A DNA stretch of 11,716 bases from Planctomycetaceae bacterium (GCA_947463775.1 CANHVD010000120.1:1-11716); one strand, 5' to 3'; positions 1 to 7,525 are shown, numbered from the stretch's first letter. Program-made: numbers and translations. Notes: generated by a model from the letters alone, not told the origin.

Positions 1-2840
1 AATGTGACATCGTTCATCAGGGCCAGTGCCTGCAGTGGAGTGTTTGTGCGAGATCTTTGCACGACGCACGCTTCGCGACTCGATGCATCCAGCGTCACCA
101 TCGTTGGCGGTGCGACAGTGCGTTTCCAGAACGAATACAGACTGCGTCGATACAAATCTGGTCCGTGTGACTGAGGATAATCTGTGATCGTGGCGATTTC
201 TTTCCACAGTCCATCCGGCTGATAAGGATTCACCGATGGTCCGCCAAGTTGTTCGTTCAGCAGTCCGCTGAGAAACAACGCCTGATCACGAATCGCCTCC
301 GCCGGAAGACGCCTCCGCGGACCTCGAGCCAACAGGCGGTTATCGGGGTCGAGTCGCAACAGCTCCGGACCAACCGCCGAAGATTGACGATACGTGGCAC
401 TGGTCACAATCAACTTGTGCATGGCCTTCATGTTCCAGCCGGAATCTACAAATTCCACTGCAAGCCAGTCCAAAAGCTCCGGATGACTTGGTCGATCGCC
501 CTGAGAACCAAAATCCTCGGTTGTGCGGACCAGCCCCTGTCCAAAATACTTTTGCCAGATGCGGTTCACAGCAACGCGAGCCGTCAGCGGATGTTGAGGA
601 TTCACCAGCCAGCGAGCAAAGCCCAGACGATTGTTGGGAACATTCTCCGGGATTGACGGGAAAACGGCTGGGACGCCAGGCTGCACTTCTTCGCCAGGGT
701 TGTCGTATTGACCTCGGATTAGCACGTTGGTTTTTCGAGGAGTCGGCATTTCCTCCATCACCATCACTGTCGGCAGGTTCTCTTCAAACACGCGTCGCTC
801 GCGTTGAAGTTTCCGCAGGCTCAGATGAGCCTCCCGGATATCTGCAGCGGAGTGATGCAGGATGAAGTGTTCCGTCAGCTTCTTCTGTTGTGCGGCAGTT
901 CGCATCTCGGGCTTGATGCGAAGAATCTCTGAGATGCTTTGAGCGACTGCGATGAGTTCCGCTTCGCCTGCGGAGACATCTCGGTTGTAAATTCTAACGT
1001 CATCGATTGCCCCTTTGAACGGCGATGCTCCGCCACCGATTCGCAGAGTCTCCAACGGCAATGCGAACGTCTGGTTGATGCGGTCCAGAGTAATATTCAT
1101 CTCAAATGGCTGGCCATTGACATAAACCTGCACGCCGCGAGCAACTCGGGAGCCATCGTAAGTCATCGTGACGTGACACCATTCCTTTAGCGGCAAAGGA
1201 TTTCGGCTTTCCAGTCGAATGGCATCGTCGAGCCAGCGATTGATCAGATTGACCTGCAGTCGCCCATCGCGCAGTTGCAGATAGTAGCCGGCTCCTTCTT
1301 CAACCGGAGTCATTCGTGAGATTATCGTACCGTTGGCTTCATCCGCGCGAAGCCACAAGGCGATAGAAAACTTATCCATGTAGCCAAACGACGCGGTATC
1401 GCCCGCGCTGACGAAGTTGCCGTTTTGGAATTCAATCGAATGACCAACTGCGCCTTGTGAATAGGGGCTGGATGTGACGTCGAACACGCTGTCCATTTTG
1501 CGTGCCTGATCGTAGAGGCTCAGATCAAACGCCATGTGGTTGACCAGCCCGTCGGTGATGGACCAGTCGATCTCGGATGCGGCGTCAACGCTGGATTCCC
1601 ATGCCATTTGCGTTGCAGGTAAGGCTTTGTCGAGTTCACGAATTCGAGATTCCGTCGTCTGAATCTGCTGATCCAGTTCACGCAGCCGTTCTTCTTCAGG
1701 CGGACGCGGTGCTCGAATCATCGGAGGCGAGTTGCCTTCCTTCAAGGCTCGTCCACTCTCCGGCACATTATTGAAGTAAGCGAAAACGCTATAGAACTCC
1801 GACTGGCGGATCGGATCGTATTTGTGATCGTGGCAGCGAGCACATCCCATCGTCAGGCCAAGCCAGACGGTGGCTGTTGTGTCGACTCGATCAACCACGT
1901 ACTCCACCTGATACTCTTCGGCGATGATTCCTCCCTCAGAGTTACCTCGATGATTGCGATTAAATCCGGTCGCGATGCGCTGGCTGAGAGATGCGTTCTC
2001 CTGCAGGTCGCCAGCGATTTGTTCCACGGTAAACTGATCGAAGGGCATGTTGCTGTTGAAGGCCTCAATCACCCAGTCGCGCCAACGCCACATGGAGCGA
2101 GGACCATCGTTCTGATAGCCACTGGTATCCGCGTAGCGAGCGGCATCCAGCCATGTCGCCGCCATGTGTTCGCCGAATCGTGGCGACGCCAGCAATCGAT
2201 CGACAACGGTTTCGTAAGCGGCTGGTGAGTTATCCGCGAGGAAGGCTTCGACCTCGGCTTGAGTCGGCGGAAGTCCGGTGAGATCAAGTGTGACTCGGCG
2301 AATGAGCGTGCGTCGATCGGCTTCCGCTGATGGCTTCAGGTTCTCCTGTTGAAGCTTCTGCAGAACCCAATGATCAATCGCATTGTTGCACCATTGCTGA
2401 TCTTCCAGTTGTGGAAGTTTATGTTTTTCCGGACGGAGAAAGGCCCAGTGTTCGGTCCATTTTGCACCTTCCTGAATCCACCGAGTCAGCAGCTGAATTT
2501 CGGCCTCGGATAATTCCTGACCCGAATCTTCGGGCGGCATCTTTTGATCGGAGTCCGTTGAGGTAATCCGCTGATGCAGCACACTTGCGATGAGATCCTT
2601 TGGCACAACGGCAGTCTTGCCATCACGTACTTCGAAGGCACTCTCACGCACATCGAGTCGTAGTCCGCTGACTCGTTTTTGTTCATCCGGCCCATGGCAG
2701 GTGAAGCATTTGTCGGAGAGAATTGGACGGATGTCACGATCAAAATCTACGGGCCGAGCAGGCTCTTCCGCACCTGTAGCGATCATGTGAAACGTTGACA
2801 AGAATGCTGTCAACGAAAATGTGACTAAACCAACTCTCAT
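1..2840 (-). CDS. Planctomycete PSCyt1/PSCyt2 (DUF1549)-LamG-PSD1 (DUF1553) secreted protein, C-terminus off window
   Basis: The frame is open without a stop from ATG at 2840 to the left edge: 946 codons, so the stop lies outside. Residues 1-24 form a signal peptide ending near ATGA. A PSCyt1-type cytochrome region (about 30-130) carries a CFTCH haem c motif at 45-49 and a KMPP at 100-103 that could supply the axial Met. The DUF1549 region (about 143-350) holds a second CxxCH, CARCH at 333-337, followed by DHKYDP. A short charged helix at about 383-405 may be coiled coil. A LamG/concanavalin-like domain follows (about 440-600, around W496). The DUF1553 region starts near N737 and is present up to the TPLQALALMNDVT stretch, so perhaps 80-110 residues are missing. 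Such proteins are abundant in planctomycetes and often lie beside sulfatases; their reaction is unknown. Export, haem attachment and a role in polysaccharide use are inferred from family and motifs. It is divergent from the sulfatase at 3357. Confidence 0.95.
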   Translation of the reverse strand, partial: MRVGLVTFSLTAFLSTFHMIATGAEEPARPVDFDRDIRPILSDKCFTCHGPDEQKRVSGLRLDVRESAFEVRDGKTAVVPKDLIASVLHQRITSTDSDQKMPPEDSGQELSEAEIQLLTRWIQEGAKWTEHWAFLRPEKHKLPQLEDQQWCNNAIDHWVLQKLQQENLKPSAEADRRTLIRRVTLDLTGLPPTQAEVEAFLADNSPAAYETVVDRLLASPRFGEHMAATWLDAARYADTSGYQNDGPRSMWRWRDWVIEAFNSNMPFDQFTVEQIAGDLQENASLSQRIATGFNRNHRGNSEGGIIAEEYQVEYVVDRVDTTATVWLGLTMGCARCHDHKYDPIRQSEFYSVFAYFNNVPESGRALKEGNSPPMIRAPRPPEEERLRELDQQIQTTESRIRELDKALPATQMAWESSVDAASEIDWSITDGLVNHMAFDLSLYDQARKMDSVFDVTSSPYSQGAVGHSIEFQNGNFVSAGDTASFGYMDKFSIALWLRADEANGTIISRMTPVEEGAGYYLQLRDGRLQVNLINRWLDDAIRLESRNPLPLKEWCHVTMTYDGSRVARGVQVYVNGQPFEMNITLDRINQTFALPLETLRIGGGASPFKGAIDDVRIYNRDVSAGEAELIAVAQSISEILRIKPEMRTAAQQKKLTEHFILHHSAADIREAHLSLRKLQRERRVFEENLPTVMVMEEMPTPRKTNVLIRGQYDNPGEEVQPGVPAVFPSIPENVPNNRLGFARWLVNPQHPLTARVAVNRIWQKYFGQGLVRTTEDFGSQGDRPSHPELLDWLAVEFVDSGWNMKAMHKLIVTSATYRQSSAVGPELLRLDPDNRLLARGPRRRLPAEAIRDQALFLSGLLNEQLGGPSVNPYQPDGLWKEIATITDYPQSHGPDLYRRSLYSFWKRTVAPPTMVTLDASSREACVVQRSRTNTPLQALALMNDVT

Positions 2841-2885
2841 GCTCCACGCCCCACGCCCAGTGTCGCAATAACTCCGGATACTGCC

Positions 2886-2915
2886 AGCGTACCAGAAGAC
2901 CGTGCCGAGTGTAAA
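2886..2915 (-). promoter_or_regulatory. Possible sigma-70-type promoter for the PSCyt/PSD1 gene
   Basis: Read on the minus strand, TTTACA (2915-2910) is followed after 18 bases by TACGCT (2891-2886). The -35 box matches 5 of 6 consensus bases but the -10 only 3 of 6. It would give a leader of about 40 bases before the ATG at 2840. This is a by-eye match only. Confidence 0.25.
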
Positions 2916-2964
2916 TTGACCTCACTCGGATGTGCGTGCGACATGAGCGTTCTTCTCTCAGAGC

Positions 2965-2984
2965 GATGAGTGAAGAAACTCATC
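2965..2984. repeat. Short perfect inverted repeat, 7-base arms
   Basis: GATGAGT at 2965-2971 and ACTCATC at 2978-2984 are exact reverse complements around a 6-base spacer. No T-run follows on either strand, so an intrinsic terminator is unlikely, and both flanking genes point away from it. It could be an operator in the divergent region or chance. Confidence 0.4.
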
Positions 2985-3007
2985 CACGGAGTTGCAATCG
3001 GGCCTGA

Positions 3008-3220
3008 TCACGATTGCGAGTCTGGATGGGCTTTGGCAGAGCGGCGTGCGGATAGTCTGCGGTATATCGAAAGGCACATGTTTCCCGGATGGACGAATAC
3101 CCCTTTGCGAAACATCGTGACGAAGTCTCCGGAGGTGGGTAAACTGAGTCGAAGTGCAGCGTTTGCCTTCACCGATGTCCAATTCTTGATTTGACAAATT
3201 CCGCTGTCCAAATCTCCCAT
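3008..3220 (-). CDS. Doubtful small ORF, 70 residues, unrecognised
   Basis: ATG at 3220 opens a 70-codon frame ending in TGA at 3008-3010. I recognise no family. The product is basic towards its C-terminus (a run of Arg, Lys and Ser), with a short middle stretch reading RKGVFVHPGNMCLSIYRR and no signal peptide or membrane helix. No Shine-Dalgarno sequence is evident. Two other frames across the same bases are open for a similar length (plus 2970-3194, minus 2958-3227), which weakens the case that any of them is translated. If real, it would lie upstream of, and in the same direction as, the PSCyt/PSD1 gene. An alternative is that the stretch is a dispersed non-coding repeat; the window has only one copy. 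Confidence 0.18.
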   Translation of the reverse strand: MGDLDSGICQIKNWTSVKANAALRLSLPTSGDFVTMFRKGVFVHPGNMCLSIYRRLSARRSAKAHPDSQS

Positions 3221-3356
3221 TGTTCACATCGACATCAGCTTAGAATTCGCCAAGCCGGCCAATTCTCGTGTGACTACGATGTATTGAAGATGCTCCACGG
3301 ATACGTCCATTTCTAACGGACACATGTCCTTTTCCTCATCTGCAGAAGTGTTCTCA

Positions 3357-4877
3357 ATGACTCGACTTCTCCTCTTTGTTTTTGCTGGCCTCCTTCTGAC
3401 TAATCCGGCCCTCGCAGATGATCGTCCTAACATCGTTGTCTTCCTTGTTGATGATCTCGGGCGACAGGATCTGGCCTGCTACGGCAGTACGTTCCACGAA
3501 ACGCCGAACATTGATCGGCTGGCCCGAGAAGGAGCCATGTTCACCGATGCCTATGCGGCGTGTCCTGTCTGCTCGCCCACGCGAGCCAGCTTGATGACTG
3601 GCCTCTGGCCTCAGCGTACCGGAATCACCGACTACATCGGAGCACCATTGACTCCTGAAGACTGGAAACGAAATACGCTCCTGCTGCCTGCGCCTTATGC
3701 AGACAGGCTATCTCTCGAAACCACGACTCTGGCAGAGATCGCGAAGTCGGCTGGATATGCGACATTCTTTGCTGGCAAGTGGCATCTGGGGCCTGAAGGC
3801 TGGTGGCCTGAAGATCAGGGTTTTGACATCAACATGGGCGGCATTGATCGCGGAGGCCCCTATGGTGGCAATAAGTATTTTTCGCCCTACGGAAACCCGC
3901 GTCTCCAAGATGGCCCTGAAGGAGAGCATCTGCCGGATCGCCTCGCGACCGAGACCGCTCGCTTCATTGAAACTCATCGCGATCAACCGTTCCTCGCGTA
4001 CTTTTCGTTTTACTCAGTTCACACGCCTTTGATGTCCAGAGACGACCTGCGCGAGAAGTACGAAGCCAAACGAAAGCAACAGGGACTGGAAGAAAAATGG
4101 GGACGCGAAGGAGAACGCGATGTTCGCCTGGTTCAGGATCATGCAGTCTATGCCGGCATGGTCGAAGCGATGGATCTGGCCGTGGGAAAGGTCCTCGCCA
4201 AACTTGATGAACTCGATCTCGCAAAGAACACTCTGGTCATCTTCACGAGCGACAACGGAGGACTCTCTACCAGCGAAGGCTGGCCGACCTCCAACGTGCC
4301 TTTGCGAGGAGGAAAGGGCTGGCTCTATGAAGGCGGCATCCGCGAACCGTTTCTCGTTCGCTGGCCGACAGCCGTTGCTGCTGAGTTGAAGATTTCAGAA
4401 CCCATCAGCAGCCCGGACGTATTCGCTACGGTACTTGACGTCACAAGGGCCACACTCCCTGCAGGCGAGGCCATTGACGGAGTCAGTCTGTTGCCAGTGC
4501 TGAAAGGTCAATCTCTTCCCGACCGATCTTTGTTCTGGCACTACCCACATTATGGCAATCAGGGCGGAGCTCCCGGTGCGGCCATTCGTCATGGGGACTG
4601 GAAGCTGATTCACTGGATGGAGAATGACGAGATCGAATTGTTCAATCTTGCGGAGGATCTCGGTGAGCATCACAACGTCGCAGCACAACATCCTGAGATC
4701 GTAAACGGGCTGCGCACTGAGCTATCAGCGTGGCAAAAAGATGTCGGGGCGAAGTACCCCGAACCTAACGCCGCCTACGATCCTGACAAGCCGAATGGGC
4801 GAGCGGCCGCGAGACTTGGCGGCCAGACAGAGAAAAAGGCGCCGACAGGAAAGAGTAAACGCGGCACGAAAGAATGA
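3357..4877 (+). CDS. Secreted type I sulfatase (arylsulfatase / GALNS-like)
   Basis: This is a 506-residue formylglycine-dependent sulfatase that hydrolyses sulfate esters, probably on sulfated polysaccharides outside the cytoplasm. I chose the ATG at 3357 over the in-frame ATG at 3324 because it starts directly with a signal peptide (MTRLLLFVFAGLL, cleavage likely after ALA at residue 20). In that numbering, D32-D33 in the VDDLG motif bind calcium. C72 in CSPTR (72-76) is the cysteine converted to formylglycine, followed by ASLMTG. K141 and H143 lie in GKWHLG, H222 in VHTP, D299-N300 in SDNGG, and K320 in RGGK. All expected catalytic and metal residues are present, and the length is normal for the family. 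The last ~25 residues are a Lys/Arg/Gly-rich tail. It needs a formylglycine-generating or anaerobic maturase encoded elsewhere. The exact substrate cannot be read from sequence. It is divergent from a PSCyt/PSD1 gene, a common planctomycete pairing. Confidence 0.96.
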   Translation: MTRLLLFVFAGLLLTNPALADDRPNIVVFLVDDLGRQDLACYGSTFHETPNIDRLAREGAMFTDAYAACPVCSPTRASLMTGLWPQRTGITDYIGAPLTPEDWKRNTLLLPAPYADRLSLETTTLAEIAKSAGYATFFAGKWHLGPEGWWPEDQGFDINMGGIDRGGPYGGNKYFSPYGNPRLQDGPEGEHLPDRLATETARFIETHRDQPFLAYFSFYSVHTPLMSRDDLREKYEAKRKQQGLEEKWGREGERDVRLVQDHAVYAGMVEAMDLAVGKVLAKLDELDLAKNTLVIFTSDNGGLSTSEGWPTSNVPLRGGKGWLYEGGIREPFLVRWPTAVAAELKISEPISSPDVFATVLDVTRATLPAGEAIDGVSLLPVLKGQSLPDRSLFWHYPHYGNQGGAPGAAIRHGDWKLIHWMENDEIELFNLAEDLGEHHNVAAQHPEIVNGLRTELSAWQKDVGAKYPEPNAAYDPDKPNGRAAARLGGQTEKKAPTGKSKRGTKE

Positions 4878-5297
4878 GCAGTCTCGGAATTGCAGGCCAG
4901 AATGCTTCAGCGCTTTACGCTAGCCAAAGAACAATTCGGACATACTGCATTCGCGTTGAGTACGTCGGGACTGCAACCAGGCAGGGCCGTTGAACAAAGA
5001 GACATGCTGGCTGATGGAGTCAATTCGAATCAGCCGTCGGCTTTGATCCTGAGGCACGCCTCTGTAGAGAAGCCCAGGGACAATGGCAGCGTCCAGCGAA
5101 ACTTGAACACCGCCGGCGGGGCTTTCGAGAAGAAAGAACGAATCGTCGTCGCTGTCGGGGCGTTGCATGATCATGGCAAAAAAACTCCGGGTCAAACGTG
5201 CTGCACCTGATGGCGCAACGTGAGCGCAAAGGTTTTCGGTGGGGGCGGTCAGAACTTGCAGGCTGTTCGGTAAAATCTGCTGATGCTGAGAAGAATC
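4878..5297. other. Convergent gap between sulfatase and DedA gene
   Basis: These 420 bases lie between two converging genes. No hairpin with a T-run is apparent behind either stop codon. The only coding candidate is the minus-strand frame that stays open from directly behind the DedA TGA (5298-5300) to a TAG at 4920, of which the ATG-started part is listed separately. The overlapping plus-strand frame (4890-5210) has a less protein-like composition. Confidence 0.6.
4920..5174 (-). CDS. Possible small protein, 84 residues, unrecognised, in frame behind DedA
   Basis: ATG at 5174 begins an 84-residue frame ending in TAG at 4920; a second ATG two codons on and an upstream TTG at 5195 are alternatives. 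The product starts with an acidic patch (DSDDD at about residues 7-11), then alternates hydrophobic and charged segments as a soluble protein would, and ends SMSELFFG. Third-base GC of the first 40 codons is about 60 percent by hand count, plausible for coding sequence of this GC content. I do not recognise a family. The whole stretch from the DedA stop codon (5298-5300) to 4920 is open in the same frame as dedA, so a separate downstream gene, a formerly longer DedA tail, or chance are all possible. No clear Shine-Dalgarno precedes the ATG. Confidence 0.33.
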   Translation of the reverse strand: MIMQRPDSDDDSFFLLESPAGGVQVSLDAAIVPGLLYRGVPQDQSRRLIRIDSISQHVSLFNGPAWLQSRRTQRECSMSELFFG

Positions 5298-5966
5298 TCA
5301 GTTCGTTTCCGGCTTCTGTTGTGCAGCTTCCTGCTTTGCCTTGTACCACTCGTAAATCACGGGCAGTACCGAAACGATGATGATCCCCAGAGTGACAAGA
5401 GAGAAGTTCTTCTTTACTGGTTCCCAACCGCCAAAGAAGTAGCCAGCCGTGAGGAAAATGCCCACCCAGCAGATCGCTCCACTGATATTAAACATCCAGA
5501 AGCGGCCTCGGTCCATCTTGCCGATGCCGGCGACAAACGGTGCAAACGTGCGAACGATGGGAAGGAAGCGAGCCAGAAAAATTGCCTTGCCACCGTATCT
5601 CTGATAGAACGCCTGAGCTTTCTCCAGATGCTGCTTGTTCAGAAATCGGGATGTCTCACTATGAAACACCTTCGGGCCCAGAGAGCGACCGATCGAGTAA
5701 TTAACAGCATCACCAAAGATCGCAGCGATCAGTAACAGCACAAACATGAGCGGAAAACTAAGGTTCGCCCCCGGGATAGCGACCAGCGCTCCGACGGCAA
5801 AGAGCAATGAATCGCCGGGAAGAAATGGTGTCACGATCAGCCCGGTCTCGCAAAAAACAACCGCAAACAGAGCGGCATAAAGCCAACCGCCCATCGAGTT
5901 GGACATAACTTCAAGGTACCGATCCAGATGGAGCACCACATCGATCAGTCGTTTGATTGTGTCCAT
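5298..5966 (-). CDS. DedA family (VTT domain) inner-membrane protein
   Basis: A 222-residue integral membrane protein of the DedA/VTT (SNARE-associated) family, of normal length. The family is linked to undecaprenyl-phosphate or phospholipid translocation, usually coupled to proton motive force, and supports envelope integrity. The residues shown to matter in E. coli YqjA (E39, D51, R130, R136) have apparent counterparts here: E40 in FCETG, D52 in FLPGDS, and R133 and R139 in the ARFLPIVRTFAPFVAG motif. Hydrophobic segments lie at about 27-47, 54-66, 70-90, 140-149 (short, re-entrant-like), 157-178 and 188-206. The tail (209-222) is short, charged and Gln-rich. The ATG at 5966 gives the usual short amphipathic N-terminus; no strong Shine-Dalgarno is visible. 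It is transcribed alone, convergent with the sulfatase and divergent from the YceH gene. Which DedA subtype and which lipid it moves cannot be decided. Confidence 0.95.
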   Translation of the reverse strand: MDTIKRLIDVVLHLDRYLEVMSNSMGGWLYAALFAVVFCETGLIVTPFLPGDSLLFAVGALVAIPGANLSFPLMFVLLLIAAIFGDAVNYSIGRSLGPKVFHSETSRFLNKQHLEKAQAFYQRYGGKAIFLARFLPIVRTFAPFVAGIGKMDRGRFWMFNISGAICWVGIFLTAGYFFGGWEPVKKNFSLVTLGIIIVSVLPVIYEWYKAKQEAAQQKPETN

Positions 5967-6439
5967 CGTCCAATCGTGTCCTTGATGACATTGATGAAAC
6001 CACGAGTCCCTTAAGCTTTGCCTGCTTCGGGAACCTCAATCGCAAATGAAAGCCGCGAGAAATTCTCTGCGACCCTCACGAAACTAGGTCACGCCTGTGG
6101 TGATGTTGCAATTTCGCAACATTCCTTCTCCAAATCCCCAGTGCAGCGGCAGGATTGTAGGAGTTCTGCGGAATTCATCACTTGAGTCTGTGTCACGATT
6201 TGTGTCCACTGCGTTTATTGCTGAGTCAAAAAGCTCAGCAAAAGGGCGGCGAAGACCTTCAAGGCCGGATTGCGGCACGAATACGGTGTTTGATGTGTTT
6301 AGCCACTCTTCTCGACAGCTGATGCTATTTGTCGTGCCGACTTCTGGCGGTATTCGGGCTCAATATCCGACTGCACTGCTGGTTGAAGCCAGGACGACAT
6401 GATTGCCGCCAACTCTGATATTCACTGGACGAAATTTCG
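5967..6439. other. Divergent intergenic region between DedA and YceH genes
   Basis: This 473-base gap must hold promoters for both flanking genes, but no strong -35/-10 pair was found by eye. It contains the perfect dyad at 6103-6122 and a second hairpin, TGCTGAG at 6219-6225 with CTCAGCA at 6234-6240, which lacks a T-run and could form in RNA from either strand. The ORFs across it (plus 6097-6402, minus 6084-6278) have compositions rich in Ser, Arg and Thr without recognisable motifs, and I do not consider them genes. Confidence 0.6.
6103..6122. repeat. Perfect 7-6-7 dyad, possible operator upstream of dedA
   Basis: ATGTTGC (6103-6109) and GCAACAT (6116-6122) are exact reverse complements separated by AATTTC. 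It lies 137 bases before the DedA start and 318 before the YceH start. The compact 20-base symmetry fits a dimeric repressor site better than a terminator, because no T-run follows. No specific regulator is recognised. Confidence 0.45.
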
Positions 6440-7210
6440 ATGAGCGAAGAGGAAAAGAACACGATTCGACAACTCACCCGCCTGCAGCGGCGAGTTCTCG
6501 GGACTCTGATGGAAAAGGGATTTACCACTCCCGATCAGTACCCCATGACGATCAAGGGGGCCATGACGGGCTGCAATCAGAAGAGTAATCGGGATCCCGT
6601 CACGGAATATTCCGAAGCGGAGGTCGCCGATGCTCTCGAACAACTGCGACAGCAGGGTCTGGTGGCGGAAATCTATACGGATGGTGGTCGAGCTGTTCGT
6701 TATCGCCACTATGCTCGGCACAAATTTGATTTCAACGAAGCTCAGTTTGCGATCATCTGTGAGCTATTGCTGCGTGGCAGACAGCAGCCCGGTGAATTGC
6801 GAACAAGAGCCAGTCGCATGGTGCGAATTGATAGCCAGGAACAGCTCAAAGCGGACCTGCAGTCGCTTCAGGACAAAGGTTTTGTGCAAAGCAATGGGCC
6901 TTTGGAACGCCGAGGCGTAGAGGTCGACCATACGTTTTATCTGCCCAAAGAGAACATGACGATGGCGGCTGGCAACTTTGCAGCCGACGACGAACCAGCC
7001 TCCTCTTCACCATCGGCGGCAGCCATGGCGCCACGGGCCACGAACCCTGCATCCAGTCTGCCTGCAGCCTCCGCACCAGAGCCGGGTTTGCTCCGAGCTT
7101 TGCAATCCCAACTGGACCTCATGCAATCAAACGTCATGAGCCTACAAGCAGCGCTGGAAAAAACTCAGGATCGAATCGAACGCATCGAACGAGAATTGGG
7201 ACTCAGTTGA
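6440..7210 (+). CDS. YceH family (DUF480) tandem winged-helix protein with C-terminal coiled coil
   Basis: A 256-residue protein of the DUF480/YceH family. Residues about 11-92 and 95-172 form the two winged-helix domains. The family signature CNQKSNRDPV is at 45-54, preceded by the TPDQYPMT segment, and LLLRGRQQPGELRTRASRM (109-127) is the conserved opening of the second domain. Function is not firmly known; the fold suggests nucleic acid binding. E. coli YceH ends shortly after the second domain, but here an Ala/Ser/Pro-rich linker (about 175-215) leads to a helical, probably coiled-coil tail (about 217-254, with heptad-like Leu/Met/Ile spacing ending in repeated RIERIE). That tail may mediate oligomerisation. 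ATG at 6440 is preceded only by a weak GGA ten bases away. The gene stands alone; the next plus-strand gene begins 505 bases later. Confidence 0.93.
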   Translation: MSEEEKNTIRQLTRLQRRVLGTLMEKGFTTPDQYPMTIKGAMTGCNQKSNRDPVTEYSEAEVADALEQLRQQGLVAEIYTDGGRAVRYRHYARHKFDFNEAQFAIICELLLRGRQQPGELRTRASRMVRIDSQEQLKADLQSLQDKGFVQSNGPLERRGVEVDHTFYLPKENMTMAAGNFAADDEPASSSPSAAAMAPRATNPASSLPAASAPEPGLLRALQSQLDLMQSNVMSLQAALEKTQDRIERIERELGLS

Positions 7211-7297
7211 TTCAAGTGGGCTGACCGCTTTTCTGAGCCTTCGATGTGATTCTGCGTTGGCTTTATCAGCGCGGAATGCATCGGCCATAAGCCGAAT

Positions 7298-7340
7298 AAC
7301 GGACCGGCATCAGGATTCGTTTACTGCTGAGCGGTCCGTT
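7298..7340 (+). terminator. Candidate stem-loop behind the YceH gene, no T-tract
   Basis: AACGGACC (7298-7305) pairs perfectly with GGTCCGTT (7333-7340). Inside, TCAG and CTGA can extend the stem after an asymmetric bulge, leaving a loop of about 13 bases. It starts 87 bases past the YceH stop. The following bases, TGGTTTAG, are not a proper T-run, so termination is uncertain; it could equally belong to an untranslated structured RNA. Confidence 0.35.
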
Positions 7341-7506
7341 GGTTTAGCCCGACGTTGCATTCATTCGTTCGCAGTTCCGGCCTCGGTCGGAATTCGCTGG
7401 CAACTGTGCCTCAAACTGCCTGAGGGCTGAGCGGCAAACGTAAAGTGAACCCGGAACGCTGAGTTCGCGACGAGATCGTAGTTCACCATGCGGGTTATTC
7501 CTCCCG

Positions 7507-7525
7507 TGGCAATGTCACGTTGCCA
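7507..7525. repeat. Imperfect dyad, possible operator
   Basis: TGGCAATG and CGTTGCCA flank a 3-base centre with one mismatch; the outer six bases TGGCAA/TTGCCA are perfect. It lies about 190 bases before the sigma-54 activator gene. It resembles a sigma-54 promoter at a glance but has the wrong internal spacing. Confidence 0.3.

Larger units (their letters stand above)
2841..3356. other. Divergent intergenic region between PSCyt/PSD1 gene and sulfatase
   Basis: About 515 bases separate the two divergent starts, so promoters for both genes should lie here. A possible minus-strand promoter is at 2886-2915. On the plus strand TAGAAT at 3241-3246 resembles a -10 box, but no good -35 lies 16-18 bases upstream. 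A perfect TTGACA at 3191-3196 has no matching -10. The middle contains overlapping short ORFs on both strands, listed separately as one candidate, and one 7-6-7 inverted repeat. No tRNA or transposase remnant is recognisable. Confidence 0.6.

Noticed and set aside
249..2566. Several plus-strand ORFs of 60-135 residues and minus-strand ORFs near 1853-2743
   Set aside because: All overlap the continuous PSCyt/PSD1 reading frame in other frames.
3324..3356. Sulfatase start at ATG 3324
   Set aside because: It would place 11 extra residues in front of a well-formed signal peptide that begins at the next ATG, 3357.
6097..6402. Plus-strand ORF of 101 residues between dedA and yceH
   Set aside because: Its composition is Ser/Arg/Thr-rich without motif, it has no ribosome binding site, and it contains both inverted repeats.
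7507..7525. Sigma-54 (-24/-12) promoter upstream of the activator gene
   Set aside because: TGGCA and TTGC are both present, but 12 bases separate the GG and GC dinucleotides where sigma-54 promoters require 10.
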